From a bacterium (GTDB lineage Bacteria > Krumholzibacteriota > Krumholzibacteriia > Krumholzibacteriales > Krumholzibacteriaceae): 43,815 nt of DNA. Location: NCBI GenBank assembly GCA_020350885.1, contig CP070727.1, forward strand, positions 2,235,137-2,278,951. The letters run 5' to 3'. The translations under genes and the position numbers were made by a program. Shown one piece after another: positions 1-8,934 of this stretch. The stretch's first letter is position 1. Each line of letters opens with the position of its first letter. The notes under the pieces are model-generated. The model saw nothing but the letters and a program-made list of their open reading frames with translations. It was not told the DNA's origin and did no database searches.

Positions 1-317
1 CCCTCTCCGTCCGCGCAGACCACGGGGTACTGCTGTGCGCCGCCGGCCGTGCATATGGCGACGCCGTCCGGATCCCAGACCGGGTATCCGTACCCGTCGA
101 TACGCTGGGCGTAGATATCCAATGTCGCACCGCGCCCGTCGACCCAGACCACGATGATTCCCCCGAAGCCGTCCTCCACTGCCTCCACGAACCGTTGATA
201 GTCCGTCGGGATGCTCGTGGGGATGCCGTCCTGCACCCACTGCGCGTGTGCCGGCTGCGTCACCAGGGCAAGCGAGAGCAAGGTGGTGGATACAATTACT
301 TTGATGTAGCGTTTCAT
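1..317 (-). CDS. secreted beta-propeller repeat protein, N-terminal part (cut by window edge)
   Basis: The first 105 residues are visible and the rest lies outside the window. It opens with a signal peptide (MKRYIKVIV..., hydrophobic core, cleavage likely after AHA). One complete blade-like repeat follows, with the signature DGxGGxIxxWxDxR...DIYAQRID...W.xDGVAICTA, and then the start of a second. This signature matches the three complete proteins at 640-3060, 22298-23983 and 28534-30492, so it is a fourth paralogue. The start is supported by GGGAGG eight bases upstream. A promoter lies about 190 bases upstream (517-545). The C-terminus cannot be seen, so a FlgD-like sorting domain is expected but not shown. 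Confidence 0.85.
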   Translation of the reverse strand, partial: MKRYIKVIVSTTLLSLALVTQPAHAQWVQDGIPTSIPTDYQRFVEAVEDGFGGIIVVWVDGRGATLDIYAQRIDGYGYPVWDPDGVAICTAGGAQQYPVVCADGE

Positions 318-639
318 ACAGGTACCTCCCCGGATAATAAGGGTGCTAATGATCCCTCCCGGTCTCCTGATCGATGAACCGACCGGTTGTTGATTGCATC
401 TTTGCCTGTTAGATATCCCTATGAGGAAGAGAGGGGAAGGTGTCGGTAAAGATACGTGTGTTGTGCCGCATCCCCTGTCTCAACAATCGCCATACTATTC
501 CGAATATAGTTATCCTATTCTACCACGTATTCATAGGCATTTCAAGGAATTGTACTGGTAGATAGCTGATAGAGAGCCGACGCGAATGTTCCACCAGCCG
601 TATCTTTCAACAAACCTCTATGCACAAATCAGCTGCGTA
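318..639. other. intergenic region between two propeller genes
   Basis: This 322-base AT-richer gap lies between two minus-strand genes. Apart from the promoter at 517-545 I see no gene, RNA or clear terminator. The open frame on the plus strand from 586 is only the shadow of the propeller gene. Confidence 0.5.
517..545 (-). promoter_or_regulatory. sigma70-type promoter for the gene starting at 317
   Basis: Reading the minus strand, TTGAAA (540-545) and TAGAAT (517-522) are 17 bases apart. The predicted transcript starts near 510 and leaves a leader of about 190 bases before the ATG. Consensus match only. Confidence 0.5.
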
Positions 640-3060
640 CTACCTGAGAAGCACCGTTTTTCTCGTCTTCTCGAAACCACCTGCATTCAATGTATAGAAA
701 TAGACGCCGCTCGTTACCCGGCGTCCGGCATCGTCACACCCGTCCCACGTCACCCCGTAGCGGTGTGCCGTTCGATAATCGTCGATCAGAACCCGGACGA
801 GGCGCCCCGACGCATCGTAGATCCTGAGCGATACATGTTCGGGATGGGCGAGCCCGAAGTGGATCGTTGTCGCCGGATTGAACGGATTCGGGAAGTTCTG
901 GGCGAGAAAGAACACAGTCGGCACCTCTGGTGTCTCCTCGCCGGTGACATCGGTCGGCCGGAGCAGCGCGTATTGGCTTTCATTCCCGTGAATATCGATC
1001 GCTGCGACCTTGTAGTAGTACACGCTGTCCCATGTCCATTCATCATCGAAGGTGAACGTGTCGCAAGGTGAGGCTATCAGGTTTCCCGGCCCCGGCACGA
1101 AATCCTCCGTGAGACCGCGATAGACGGTGTATCCGTCGAGATCCGGCTCGGAGTTCGGATCCCAGTACAGAAGCAGCCCTTCGGGGAGGTGCTGCTGCTC
1201 GCCGGCCAGCATGGCGGGCGGGCAGGGAGCGATGTTGTCGACCGAGTAGCCGCTGTCGGTTTCGCTCACGTAGAACACCAAGGGATCGGCCGTATGGGCG
1301 ATGATCTGGAAGTAGTGATACCCGTTCGTTGCAGCCGATGAGTCGCAGGCCGTGGGGACGATCTTCGAGTAGGCCTCGAGATAGTAGGCGTCGTGGCTGT
1401 CGATGAGTTCCCAGTAGTATGTCTGCCCGTTCAGCGATCCGAGCCTGAGTATGGAGCCGCCGGCCGAAGCATCGATCCTCTCTTCGCTTCCGAGGATCGC
1501 CGCTCCGCCGTCGAGCATCATAAGCGCCGCAGGCGTATCGAGGGCCCGCCAGATAGAGTAATAGGTGATCTCTTTCCCGACATAATCATAGGGGGATGCA
1601 TCCCATGCGATATTAACCTTTCCCCCCTCGTCTCCCGGGACATCGCACACGGAGTGAATGGCGGGGGCGAGATAGCCGATCCTGCCGCTGGCATCCACCT
1701 GCTGGGCGTAGACATCCCAGTTACCGCTTCGCTGATCCTCCCAGGTGATGATCGCCCCGCCGGTGCCATCGGAGACAATCATGGGATCTCTCTGATTGCC
1801 TGAGGCGGTGCAGATGGCGATACCGTCCGCCGTCCACTGGGCGATCCCCAATGCATCGATCCACTGGGCGTAGATATCCCAGCCTCCGCTGCGTCCATCC
1901 TCCCAGGTGATGATCGCCCCGCCTGCGCCGTCGGAGTCGATCGTGGGAACTCTTTGCGCATTGTGAGCCGAACAGACGGCAATACCGTCCGCCGTCCACT
2001 GGACAACCCCCGAGGCATCGATCCGCTGGGCGTAGATGTCGTCGCCGGTACTGCGGCCGTCGTACCAGGTAATGATCGCCCCGCCCGAGCCGTCGGAGAC
2101 GATTATGGGAAAGAATTGATCGGCCCAGTTGGTGCAGATGGCGACACCGTCCGCCGTCCACTGGACAACCCCCGACGCGTCTATCCGCTGGGCGTAGATG
2201 TCAAAGCTGCTTGCGCTGCGGCCGTCGTACCAGGTAATGATCGCCCCGCCGGCGCCGTCGGATACGATCGTGGCGTTGACCTGGTGGTCCAAGGCCGTGC
2301 AGACGGCGACACCGTCGGCCGTCCATTGGACGATTCCCGAGGCGTCGACCCGCTGCGCATAGATGTCGTAGTTGCTTCCATTGCGCAAGTCGTGCCAGGT
2401 GATGATCGCCCCGCCGGCACCGTCGAATACGATCATAGAGCTGGTCTGGTCATTCGCAGCCGTGCAGACTGCGACAATGCCTCCTGTCCACTCGGCATTC
2501 CCCGAGGCGTCGTAACTCTGGGCGTAGATGTCATAGTTGGTTCCGCTGCGGCGGTCGGTCCAGGTGATGACCGCTCCCCCTGTGCCGTCGGCAGCGATGG
2601 CGGGATAGATCTGATCCTCCATGTTGCTAGTGATGCTTATACCGTTTGAACCCCATTGGACAATCCCGGAACCGTTGACCCTTTGGACAAAGATGTCAAG
2701 GTTTGCGTAACGGTTATCCTGCCAGGCGATGATCGCACCGCCTGCGCCGTCGTCGACGATTACGGGTTCGGCCTGGTTATCCGAGGCCGTGCAGACGGCG
2801 ATACCGTCCGCCGTCCACTGTGCGTTCCCGGAAATGTCGATCCGCTGGGTGTAGATGTCATAGTTGCTTCCACTGCGCTGGTCTCGCCAGGTGATGATCG
2901 CCCCGCCTGCGCCGTCGGTGGTGATCCGGGGATCGAGCTGGGCGTCTAGGGCCGATGAGACAACGATCCCGTCACCGGTCCATAATGCGTGCAGCGAGGG
3001 TATCCCCGCCGCGAGCACGAGCGTTACAAGAACAACGAGCGTTTTTCCTCCCGGTCTCAT
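640..3060 (-). CDS. secreted eight-repeat beta-propeller protein with fibronectin-like and FlgD-like (T9SS-type) C-terminal domain
   Basis: 806 residues. A signal peptide (about 1-25, ending LHA) is followed by eight repeats of about 48-50 residues (roughly 26-430). Each repeat has the core DGxGGAIITWxDxRsG...DIYAQRIDasG...QWTADGIAVCTA. Eight regular beta-rich repeats suggest an eight-bladed propeller (inference). Residues about 440-700 look like fibronectin type III modules (DLDGYTVYRGLTEDF, YYYKVAAIDIHGNES). The end, from about 715, carries QNFPNPFNPATTI...LRIYDASGRLVRVL...GVYFYTL...KTVLLR, the FlgD-Ig/type IX sorting-like domain of FCB bacteria. It is probably secreted and surface-attached; the ligand is unknown. 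GAGAGG precedes the ATG. It is paralogous to three other genes here. Confidence 0.9.
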   Translation of the reverse strand: MRPGGKTLVVLVTLVLAAGIPSLHALWTGDGIVVSSALDAQLDPRITTDGAGGAIITWRDQRSGSNYDIYTQRIDISGNAQWTADGIAVCTASDNQAEPVIVDDGAGGAIIAWQDNRYANLDIFVQRVNGSGIVQWGSNGISITSNMEDQIYPAIAADGTGGAVITWTDRRSGTNYDIYAQSYDASGNAEWTGGIVAVCTAANDQTSSMIVFDGAGGAIITWHDLRNGSNYDIYAQRVDASGIVQWTADGVAVCTALDHQVNATIVSDGAGGAIITWYDGRSASSFDIYAQRIDASGVVQWTADGVAICTNWADQFFPIIVSDGSGGAIITWYDGRSTGDDIYAQRIDASGVVQWTADGIAVCSAHNAQRVPTIDSDGAGGAIITWEDGRSGGWDIYAQWIDALGIAQWTADGIAICTASGNQRDPMIVSDGTGGAIITWEDQRSGNWDVYAQQVDASGRIGYLAPAIHSVCDVPGDEGGKVNIAWDASPYDYVGKEITYYSIWRALDTPAALMMLDGGAAILGSEERIDASAGGSILRLGSLNGQTYYWELIDSHDAYYLEAYSKIVPTACDSSAATNGYHYFQIIAHTADPLVFYVSETDSGYSVDNIAPCPPAMLAGEQQHLPEGLLLYWDPNSEPDLDGYTVYRGLTEDFVPGPGNLIASPCDTFTFDDEWTWDSVYYYKVAAIDIHGNESQYALLRPTDVTGEETPEVPTVFFLAQNFPNPFNPATTIHFGLAHPEHVSLRIYDASGRLVRVLIDDYRTAHRYGVTWDGCDDAGRRVTSGVYFYTLNAGGFEKTRKTVLLR

Positions 3061-3406
3061 GACGTTACCTCTCTTGGTTCGAAGGTCTTCGATTGAATTT
3101 AGAATGCGTTCACGGAACCGATGAAGGGATCGTTCACCGGCACCGCGGACCGCAACGTGGATTGGATTGACAATGGCTCGCAGGGGGAACGGCTATGGAT
3201 AGCTCCGCTTCTGAATGCGTTTTGGTTTTCATGGTAAACCCCATCGAATTGCGGCAATTATATCATAGAGATTTTTCCGAGTCCAATGAAAACCTGTGGC
3301 GGACCTTTTCACGTTTCAAAATAGTGCATATATGGCACAATAGGTACGAGATCCAAGAAGGGTGTTATCAACGTTCTAATCATGTCTTGGAGATCGCGGT
3401 TGTAGG
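3061..3406. other. divergent intergenic region
   Basis: 346 bases separate the minus-strand propeller gene from the plus-strand glycosyltransferase. It holds the minus-strand promoter at 3257-3286. No convincing plus-strand promoter was found. An open frame from 3195 runs into the glycosyltransferase in another frame and resembles nothing, so it is not called. Confidence 0.5.
3257..3286 (-). promoter_or_regulatory. sigma70-type promoter for the 640-3060 gene
   Basis: On the minus strand TTGGAC (3281-3286) is followed after 18 bases by TATAAT (3257-3262). Transcription would begin near 3250, giving a leader of about 190 bases, the same length as predicted for the paralogue starting at 317. 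Confidence 0.5.
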
Positions 3407-5701
3407 ATGGCTAAGAAAAAAAAGAAGCCACATGCACCCCGCACGGTCCGGGAGCTATATCTTTATATTGCAATCGCCGCAGTGGGTATCCTCGTGAGAA
3501 TTCCCTTCCTCGGGACGTTCGATCTTGTCACGTATGACGGAACGTACTACATCAACCACGCCCGCTCTTTCTTCGACAGCGCATACAGCCCGAGCGGCTT
3601 TCCGATCGGTTATCCGGCGGTTGTCGCGCTGTTTCTTCCGCTCGTCCGTGACGGTGTGCGTGCCGCTCAGGCCGTCTCCGTGCTCGCCGGTCTCGGCTCG
3701 CTCCTCGTCTTCTATACGCTGTGCAGGCAGTTCGTCGAACGGCGCTACGCGCTGCTCGCAAGCCTTTTTCTCGCCCTCACACCCCTGTTCATCCGGCTCT
3801 CCACGATTACCATGTCGGAATCCCTGTACGTGTTCTGTATAATCGCAGGCCTCCTGCTCTTCGTAAAAACGAAGTATCTCTATTCGGGGCTGCTCTTCGG
3901 CGCGGCAGCGATCACGCGTCCCGAGGCGCTCGGTGTGTTCGGCGTGCTGGTGATTCTCAAGATCCGCCGGCCGAAGCAGTTGCTCGTTTTGTTCGCAGGA
4001 TTCATCGCTCTCTATGCCTGCAATGTCACGGCCCAGTCACTTCTGGCAAATCGTCTCGTATTGGTACCCAAGACCAAACTGTTCGGTACGAGCGCCGAGT
4101 ACTGGAAGCTACGCGAGACGTGGCTCGAATTCGAAGGCAGTGAGCAAGCGATCGACGACGTGCGCGGTGATAGGGAGCCCACGACGGTCGTAACCGATTA
4201 CATGAAGCGTTTGCCGCGGGAACTTTATTTATTGGCACGGCACATATCACCTGTATTGTTTCTTCTGGGACTATTCGGAATCGTTAAAATGCGTTTGTTC
4301 CTGCTTGCCGCCTTTATTCCGTTTTTTATCTTTCCGCCGTTTACGTTCAGAAGCGAGCCCCGCTTTATCTATCCGTACGTTCCGGTTTTGCTTCTCTATT
4401 CGTTTATCGGTATCGAAAATATCGTGAAGGGCAGGACACGGAATGTATTTCTGGCGCTGGCCGTTCTTTCGTTCGGTGCGGGATTTGTACTGAACTGGGA
4501 TCAAATTACAAGTCCGGTATCAAACGGTTACCAGTGGGCAAAACGGCTCGGGCGCCGTTTCGACGAGCAGATCTTCCCGGGCGACGATATCGCTGACCGA
4601 AAACCGTTCTTCGCGTTCTATGCCGGGGGAAGGTACATTGAAATTCCCGTCGGACCGTACGACGAGACTCTTGATCACCTGTGGGAGAGCGGCGTCGAGT
4701 ATCTCGTTCTTCATGCTCCGACCATTCACGTCATACGGCCTAAGTTTCGGCCGTTTCTCTACGACGAGGCGGTGGTACGGGGCGAGCTGAGGTATTCGCA
4801 GGTGTACTTCGAAACCGGTGTCGTATCCATGTACCGAAGAAATGTGCACGCCTATCCGCTCGAACGGCGGCAACTCGTCTCGGGTAGCGGGAAGTACTGC
4901 TTCGGCCCGGCGTGGTCCCCCGATGGAAGAAGGATCGCATACCGGACAATCGATCCATCCGGTGGGGGTGATATCCATATAATCTCGGTCGATGGTGGGC
5001 GATCCGAGCGGATTGTTGTGGGAGCGGGAATCGAGGACCCTATTAGCTGGGCGCCCGATTCAGAGCGGATCGCTTTCTCGAGAGGGATCGGTGAACATGT
5101 CGAAATCTGTGTGTCGCATGCGTCGGGTGATATAGAACCGATTATCACGGAGGAGGGCAAGAATGTATCTCCCTGCTGGTCGAGCGACGGTAGGGAAGTC
5201 GTGTTCTGTTCCGACCGGTCGGGTGGGCACGAGATCTGGTCGAAGAACCTCGAGACGGGACGATTGGAGCGGCTCACCACCATCGGCGGCATCAGTTATC
5301 CGGAGCTCTCCCCCGACGGAACGAGGATAGCGTTCATCCGCAGCGGCGAGGGTTTGTTTGTGCTCGATAGACAGTCCGGCGCCGTGATGCGTGTCGAGTC
5401 ACCTACGATGGTGTACTTTAAACCCGCCTGGAGTCCCGACGGCAGATTCATCGCCGTAACCGGCAAGGACTGGGGGAAGACGGATATCTATCTCATGAAC
5501 GCCGACGGCCGGAACGTGCTTCTCCTCACCAAGAGCAGTGTCAAGGAGGGCATGCCGGCCTGGAGCCCGGATGGTGAATCCCTTGCCGCCATCTCGGTCA
5601 CGGGGAGCGGCATGTCCATCAACATCCTGACAGGTATCGGTCCGTATAAGGACCGCATCCTCAATGGGGCTCAGGTGAGGGTGTTCAGACCGCCGCGGTA
5701 A
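3407..5701 (+). CDS. GT-C (GT39/PMT-like) membrane glycosyltransferase fused to TolB-like WD40 propeller
   Basis: 764 residues. A lysine-rich start (MAKKKKKPH) precedes a multi-spanning membrane region of about 430 residues. An early Asp/Tyr loop (DLVTYDGTYYINHARSFF) is typical of GT-C enzymes of the GT39/GT83 type, which transfer sugars from polyprenyl-phosphate donors on the outer face of the inner membrane. From about residue 495 there are six PD40-type repeats (PAWSPDGRRIAY, ISWAPDSERIAFS, CWSSDGREVVF, LSPDGTRIAFI, PAWSPDGRFIAVT, PAWSPDGESLAAI), matching a six-bladed TolB-like propeller that would sit in the periplasm. Both halves are in one uninterrupted frame. The fusion is unusual. Acceptor and sugar are not predictable. 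The Shine-Dalgarno is weak; the start was chosen because the basic N-terminus runs straight into the first membrane helix. Confidence 0.85.
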   Translation: MAKKKKKPHAPRTVRELYLYIAIAAVGILVRIPFLGTFDLVTYDGTYYINHARSFFDSAYSPSGFPIGYPAVVALFLPLVRDGVRAAQAVSVLAGLGSLLVFYTLCRQFVERRYALLASLFLALTPLFIRLSTITMSESLYVFCIIAGLLLFVKTKYLYSGLLFGAAAITRPEALGVFGVLVILKIRRPKQLLVLFAGFIALYACNVTAQSLLANRLVLVPKTKLFGTSAEYWKLRETWLEFEGSEQAIDDVRGDREPTTVVTDYMKRLPRELYLLARHISPVLFLLGLFGIVKMRLFLLAAFIPFFIFPPFTFRSEPRFIYPYVPVLLLYSFIGIENIVKGRTRNVFLALAVLSFGAGFVLNWDQITSPVSNGYQWAKRLGRRFDEQIFPGDDIADRKPFFAFYAGGRYIEIPVGPYDETLDHLWESGVEYLVLHAPTIHVIRPKFRPFLYDEAVVRGELRYSQVYFETGVVSMYRRNVHAYPLERRQLVSGSGKYCFGPAWSPDGRRIAYRTIDPSGGGDIHIISVDGGRSERIVVGAGIEDPISWAPDSERIAFSRGIGEHVEICVSHASGDIEPIITEEGKNVSPCWSSDGREVVFCSDRSGGHEIWSKNLETGRLERLTTIGGISYPELSPDGTRIAFIRSGEGLFVLDRQSGAVMRVESPTMVYFKPAWSPDGRFIAVTGKDWGKTDIYLMNADGRNVLLLTKSSVKEGMPAWSPDGESLAAISVTGSGMSINILTGIGPYKDRILNGAQVRVFRPPR

Positions 5702-5765
5702 GATATATATCCTTTTCGGGTATGGATAATGCCGAGAATTTGCTATCTTATAATGGCTTTAGTGT

Positions 5766-5809
5766 GCGCCCGTAGCTCAGCTGGATAGAGCAACGGATTT
5801 CTAATCCGG
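5766..5809 (+). pseudogene. truncated tRNA-Arg (5' 44 bases)
   Basis: Identical to the first 43 bases of the intact tRNA-Arg at 8719-8792 except for one change (C to T in the anticodon loop). It covers the acceptor 5' strand, D-arm and anticodon arm with TCT. Homology stops after ATCCGG (5804-5809) and no T-arm follows. A TATAAT lies at 5749-5754. The missing 30 bases appear, decayed, at 11055-11084. Confidence 0.8.
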
Positions 5810-5880
5810 TTCCCTGCCTTTTTGTAATCCCTTCAAAATAAAATAATGTGTTGTCTAGCAAGAAGTTGGAAATTCTCAGA

Positions 5881-5910
5881 TTTAATCACATTTAATCACG
5901 TTTAATCAGA
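5881..5910. repeat. three 10-bp direct repeats (TTTAATCA + 2)
   Basis: TTTAATCACA, TTTAATCACG and TTTAATCAGA stand head to tail, so the 8-base core recurs exactly every 10 bases, about one helical turn. This spacing is typical of cooperative protein binding on one DNA face. It lies between the tRNA fragment and the kinase promoter. Confidence 0.75.
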
Positions 5911-5931
5911 TTTCGCCTCTCAACATGGCAC

Positions 5932-5943
5932 AAATGTGGCACA
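5932..5943. repeat. 12-bp direct repeat AAATGTGGCACA, left copy
   Basis: An identical copy lies at 8652-8663. The pair brackets the kinase gene and the truncated kinase remnant. Possible boundary or recombination site of a cassette. Confidence 0.5.
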
Positions 5944-6049
5944 GGCATTTTGGATTAATATCCATCCAACTTCGACCAGACCGGGAATGCGATCGAGATA
6001 TCGAACGTTGACAATGCCTTATGCAGCGAGTTGATTCGTATCAATTGTT

Positions 6050-6078
6050 TTGACGCTCACTTACATTCCAGGTAAAAT
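6050..6078 (+). promoter_or_regulatory. sigma70-type promoter of the kinase gene
   Basis: TTGACG (6050-6055) and TAAAAT (6073-6078) are 17 bases apart, placing the start near 6085, about 60 bases before the ATG. A small dyad TTGAT-TCGT-ATCAA (6031-6044) lies just upstream of the -35 box and could bind a regulator. Confidence 0.6.
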
Positions 6079-6147
6079 TATTTATCAACAAGGGGACATG
6101 GATTAAGCGAGTATAAGTACGACTGTTGAAATCCAATTGGGTCTCAT

Positions 6148-8505
6148 ATGATCGGTAAGACAGTATCCCATTATAAAATCCTGGAGAAGCTTGGCGAGGG
6201 CGGGATGGGTGTGGTTTACAAGGCGGAGGACACCAAGCTCAAACGCACCGTGGCGCTAAAGTTTTTACCGCCGGATCTCATGCGCGATGTGGAGGCGAAG
6301 AAGCGTTTTATGCGCGAGGCCCAGGCTGCCGCCGCGCTCGACCATCCCAATATCTGCACCGTTTACGAGGTTGACGAGACCGGCAATCGGACTTACATCG
6401 TAATGGCGTACGTCGAGGGTGAGAGCCTCAAGCAACACCTCGAACGCGGTCCCCTCGAGCTCGGAGAGGCGCTCGATATCGCCGCCCAAGCAGCCAAGGG
6501 GCTCAAAGCAGCACATGCCAAGGAAATCATCCATCGCGACATAAAGAGCGCTAATGTGATGGTCACTCCCGAGGGTAGGGCCAAGATCATGGACTTCGGT
6601 CTCGCGAAGACGGCTAAGATGACAAAGGTGACCCAGACCGGCACCACCCCCGGCACCGTTGCCTATATGAGTCCCGAGCAGCTGCTCGGGCAGCCGGCCG
6701 ATCACCAGACCGACATCTGGTCGCTCGGGGTGGTGCTCTACGAGATGCTCACGGGACAGTTGCCGTTCAAGGGGGATTACGATCCGGCGCTGGTATATTC
6801 AATTGTCAACGAGAAGCCGGTGCCGGTCACGACCATAAGCGCTGAGATACCCTTGGAGGTAGAGCAGGTAGTGGGGAGGACACTCACGAAGGATCTCGAG
6901 AAGCGATATCAGAGAGTGGAGGAACTCATCTCTGATCTCGAGGAGCTCCGTGAGAGCCTCGACCTGCTGCCGAGGCGTTCGCAGTGGCAGCTCAAACTGA
7001 TCAGACGCCGGAAACAGATTGCTATTGCAGTTGCGGTAGTAGTTATGGCGGTTGTACTGACAGCTTTCGGCATCCGCTTCTTCTCTGGCGGCGCTCGACC
7101 GATCGATTCGATCGCTGTTCTCCCGCTCGAAAACCTCTCCGGTGATCCCTCCCAGGAGTACTTTGCCGACGGCATAACCGATGAGTTGATCAAGACCCTC
7201 TCGAAGATAAGCGCAATCAGTGTGATCTCGCGGACGTCGGTGATGCAGTACAAGGATACAAAGAAACCGCTTCCCGAGATCGCCGCTGAGCTCGGTGTGG
7301 GTGCGATCGTGGAGGGATCGGTGCTTCATGTGGGAGACAGCGTCAGGATAACCGTTCAGCTCGTCGAGGCTGCGACGGACCGACACCTCTGGGCCGATAG
7401 CTACGACCGGGAAGTACGTAATATCCTTGCTTTGCATAGCGTGGTTGCGCTTGCGATCGCCCGCGAGATTCAGGTCACGCTGACGCCGCAGGAGCAGGCA
7501 CACCTGGCCAGCGTCCGCCCCGTGAATCCCGAAGCCTACGAACTTTACCTCAGGGGCCGATACTACTTCCACAAGTGGGAGAAAGAAGGGACAGAGAAAG
7601 CTATCGAATACTTCCAGCAGGCGATCGAGATCGAGCCCAATTACGCTCAGGCTCATGCCGGGCTGGCCCGCTGTTATTTGCGTCTTTCGTTTTTCGGCCT
7701 GTCCCTAGAAGAAGCTCGCTCCAGAGCGAATCCACCCTTGCAGAAAGTTTTTGAGATTGATGACACACTCCCTGAATTGCACTACATCGTGGCAGCGATC
7801 AAGCATTATTTTGATTGGGACTGGGCGGGGGCGGAGATGGGATACAAGCGAGCGATTGCGCTCGATCCGAGTTTTGCCGATGTTCACTTTGATTATGCCT
7901 ATTTATTAATGGAGGTGGGACGATTCGAGGAAGCCATCGCGGAGGCCAAGCGCGCCATACAGCTCGATCCCGTCTCGTATATAGCAAACAAGGCCTTGGC
8001 TGATATGTACACCTACTCACGCCAGTACGACCAGGCGATAGCACAATGGCAGCAGATAATCGAAATGGAACCGAATGATTCAAGACCACACTGGGGGATC
8101 GTGAGCATATATGAAAGAATGGGGAGGTATGAGGACGCGGTCAGAGTCAGCCAAAAAGCAATGACCCTCTCGGGAGCCAAACCTGAGGAGATAGCGGCAA
8201 AGGTAGCGGCGTTGGATAGCGCCTACAGCGAGTCGGGACCAAGAGGTTACTGGATGTTGTACTTCAAGAGACTAGAAGGCCGATATGACCGCGATCCCAC
8301 TATCACTGCCTTCCATATGTCCGTGTTCTATGCGCAGCTCGCTGATAAGGATCAGGCATTCGTCTGGCTGGAAAAGGCCTACGAGAAGCACGACGGGAGA
8401 ATGATTTTACTAAAAGTTGAGCCCTGTTGGGACCCGCTGCGTGACGATCCGCGCTTCCAGGATCTGATGCGCCGGATGAACTTCCCGGAAGACGAAACTC
8501 AATAA
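6148..8505 (+). CDS. Hanks-type Ser/Thr protein kinase with TolB-N (FlgO-like) and TPR sensor region
   Basis: 785 residues. The cytoplasmic kinase domain (about 9-270) has the glycine loop GEGGMGVV (16-23), catalytic K38, HRD (129-131) with KSAN, DFG (149-151) and APE-like PEQ, so it should be active. One membrane helix follows at about 290-312 after a run of arginines and lysines. The outside part begins with the TolB amino-terminal/FlgO-like domain (SIAVLPLENLSGDPSQEYFA..., about 318-450) and ends in TPR repeats (about 455-785; for example EAIEYFQQAIEIEPNYAQAHAGLA). This architecture is common in FCB and related bacteria and suggests transmembrane signalling from the envelope; the ligand is unknown. 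Its C-terminal half resembles the protein at 42380-43815. It has its own promoter and a weak ribosome site. It lies inside the segment flanked by split tRNA-Arg halves. Confidence 0.92.
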   Translation: MIGKTVSHYKILEKLGEGGMGVVYKAEDTKLKRTVALKFLPPDLMRDVEAKKRFMREAQAAAALDHPNICTVYEVDETGNRTYIVMAYVEGESLKQHLERGPLELGEALDIAAQAAKGLKAAHAKEIIHRDIKSANVMVTPEGRAKIMDFGLAKTAKMTKVTQTGTTPGTVAYMSPEQLLGQPADHQTDIWSLGVVLYEMLTGQLPFKGDYDPALVYSIVNEKPVPVTTISAEIPLEVEQVVGRTLTKDLEKRYQRVEELISDLEELRESLDLLPRRSQWQLKLIRRRKQIAIAVAVVVMAVVLTAFGIRFFSGGARPIDSIAVLPLENLSGDPSQEYFADGITDELIKTLSKISAISVISRTSVMQYKDTKKPLPEIAAELGVGAIVEGSVLHVGDSVRITVQLVEAATDRHLWADSYDREVRNILALHSVVALAIAREIQVTLTPQEQAHLASVRPVNPEAYELYLRGRYYFHKWEKEGTEKAIEYFQQAIEIEPNYAQAHAGLARCYLRLSFFGLSLEEARSRANPPLQKVFEIDDTLPELHYIVAAIKHYFDWDWAGAEMGYKRAIALDPSFADVHFDYAYLLMEVGRFEEAIAEAKRAIQLDPVSYIANKALADMYTYSRQYDQAIAQWQQIIEMEPNDSRPHWGIVSIYERMGRYEDAVRVSQKAMTLSGAKPEEIAAKVAALDSAYSESGPRGYWMLYFKRLEGRYDRDPTITAFHMSVFYAQLADKDQAFVWLEKAYEKHDGRMILLKVEPCWDPLRDDPRFQDLMRRMNFPEDETQ

Positions 8506-8517
8506 TGGAGACGAAAC

Positions 8518-8652
8518 ATGATTGGCGAAGCGACATGTAACTACAAGATGCCTGAAAAGCTCGGCGAGGGCAGTTTGGGTGTTCTCTACAAGACCAAGGA
8601 TCTCAAGAGCGAATGTTTTATCGCTTTTATTGAACCGGTATTAACATGGTAA
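8518..8652 (+). pseudogene. truncated Ser/Thr kinase N-terminus
   Basis: A 44-codon frame begins 12 bases after the kinase stop and translates as MIGEATCNYKMPEKLGEG..., then SLGVLYKTKDLKSE. It aligns with kinase residues 1-32 (MIGKTVSHYKILEKLGEGGM, then GVVYKAEDTK). Homology ends just before the catalytic lysine, then the frame stops. It carries a glycine loop but no active site, so it is the relic of a second, tandem kinase gene. A GGAG precedes the ATG, so a short peptide might still be made. Confidence 0.75.
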
Positions 8653-8663
8653 AATGTGGCACA
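8652..8663. repeat. 12-bp direct repeat AAATGTGGCACA, right copy
   Basis: Perfect match to 5932-5943. It begins at the last base of the truncated kinase stop codon, so the kinase homology and the repeat end together. Confidence 0.5.
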
Positions 8664-8718
8664 ACTAAAAAATTCTTGATAGAAGCAACGCATATAATGT
8701 ATTGAAATAAATAAGATT

Positions 8719-8898
<180 letters not shown>

Positions 8899-8934
8899 CG
8901 TTCTTCTACCATTCTAAAGTTTGCTGAAATCCCC

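Larger units (their letters stand above)
5702..6147. other. intergenic segment with broken tRNA, 10-bp iterons and kinase promoter
   Basis: This 446-base, AT-richer stretch has no protein gene. In order it holds the tRNA fragment (5766-5809), three TTTAATCA iterons (5881-5910), one copy of a 12-bp repeat (5932-5943), a short dyad TTGAT-N4-ATCAA (6031-6044) and the kinase promoter (6050-6078). Confidence 0.6.

Noticed and set aside
3195..3497. 100-residue plus-strand frame before the glycosyltransferase
   Set aside because: Overlaps the N-terminus of the glycosyltransferase in another frame and has no recognisable sequence.
6799..7656. 285-residue minus-strand frame inside the kinase
   Set aside because: Shadow of the kinase coding frame; no domain, start site or promoter.
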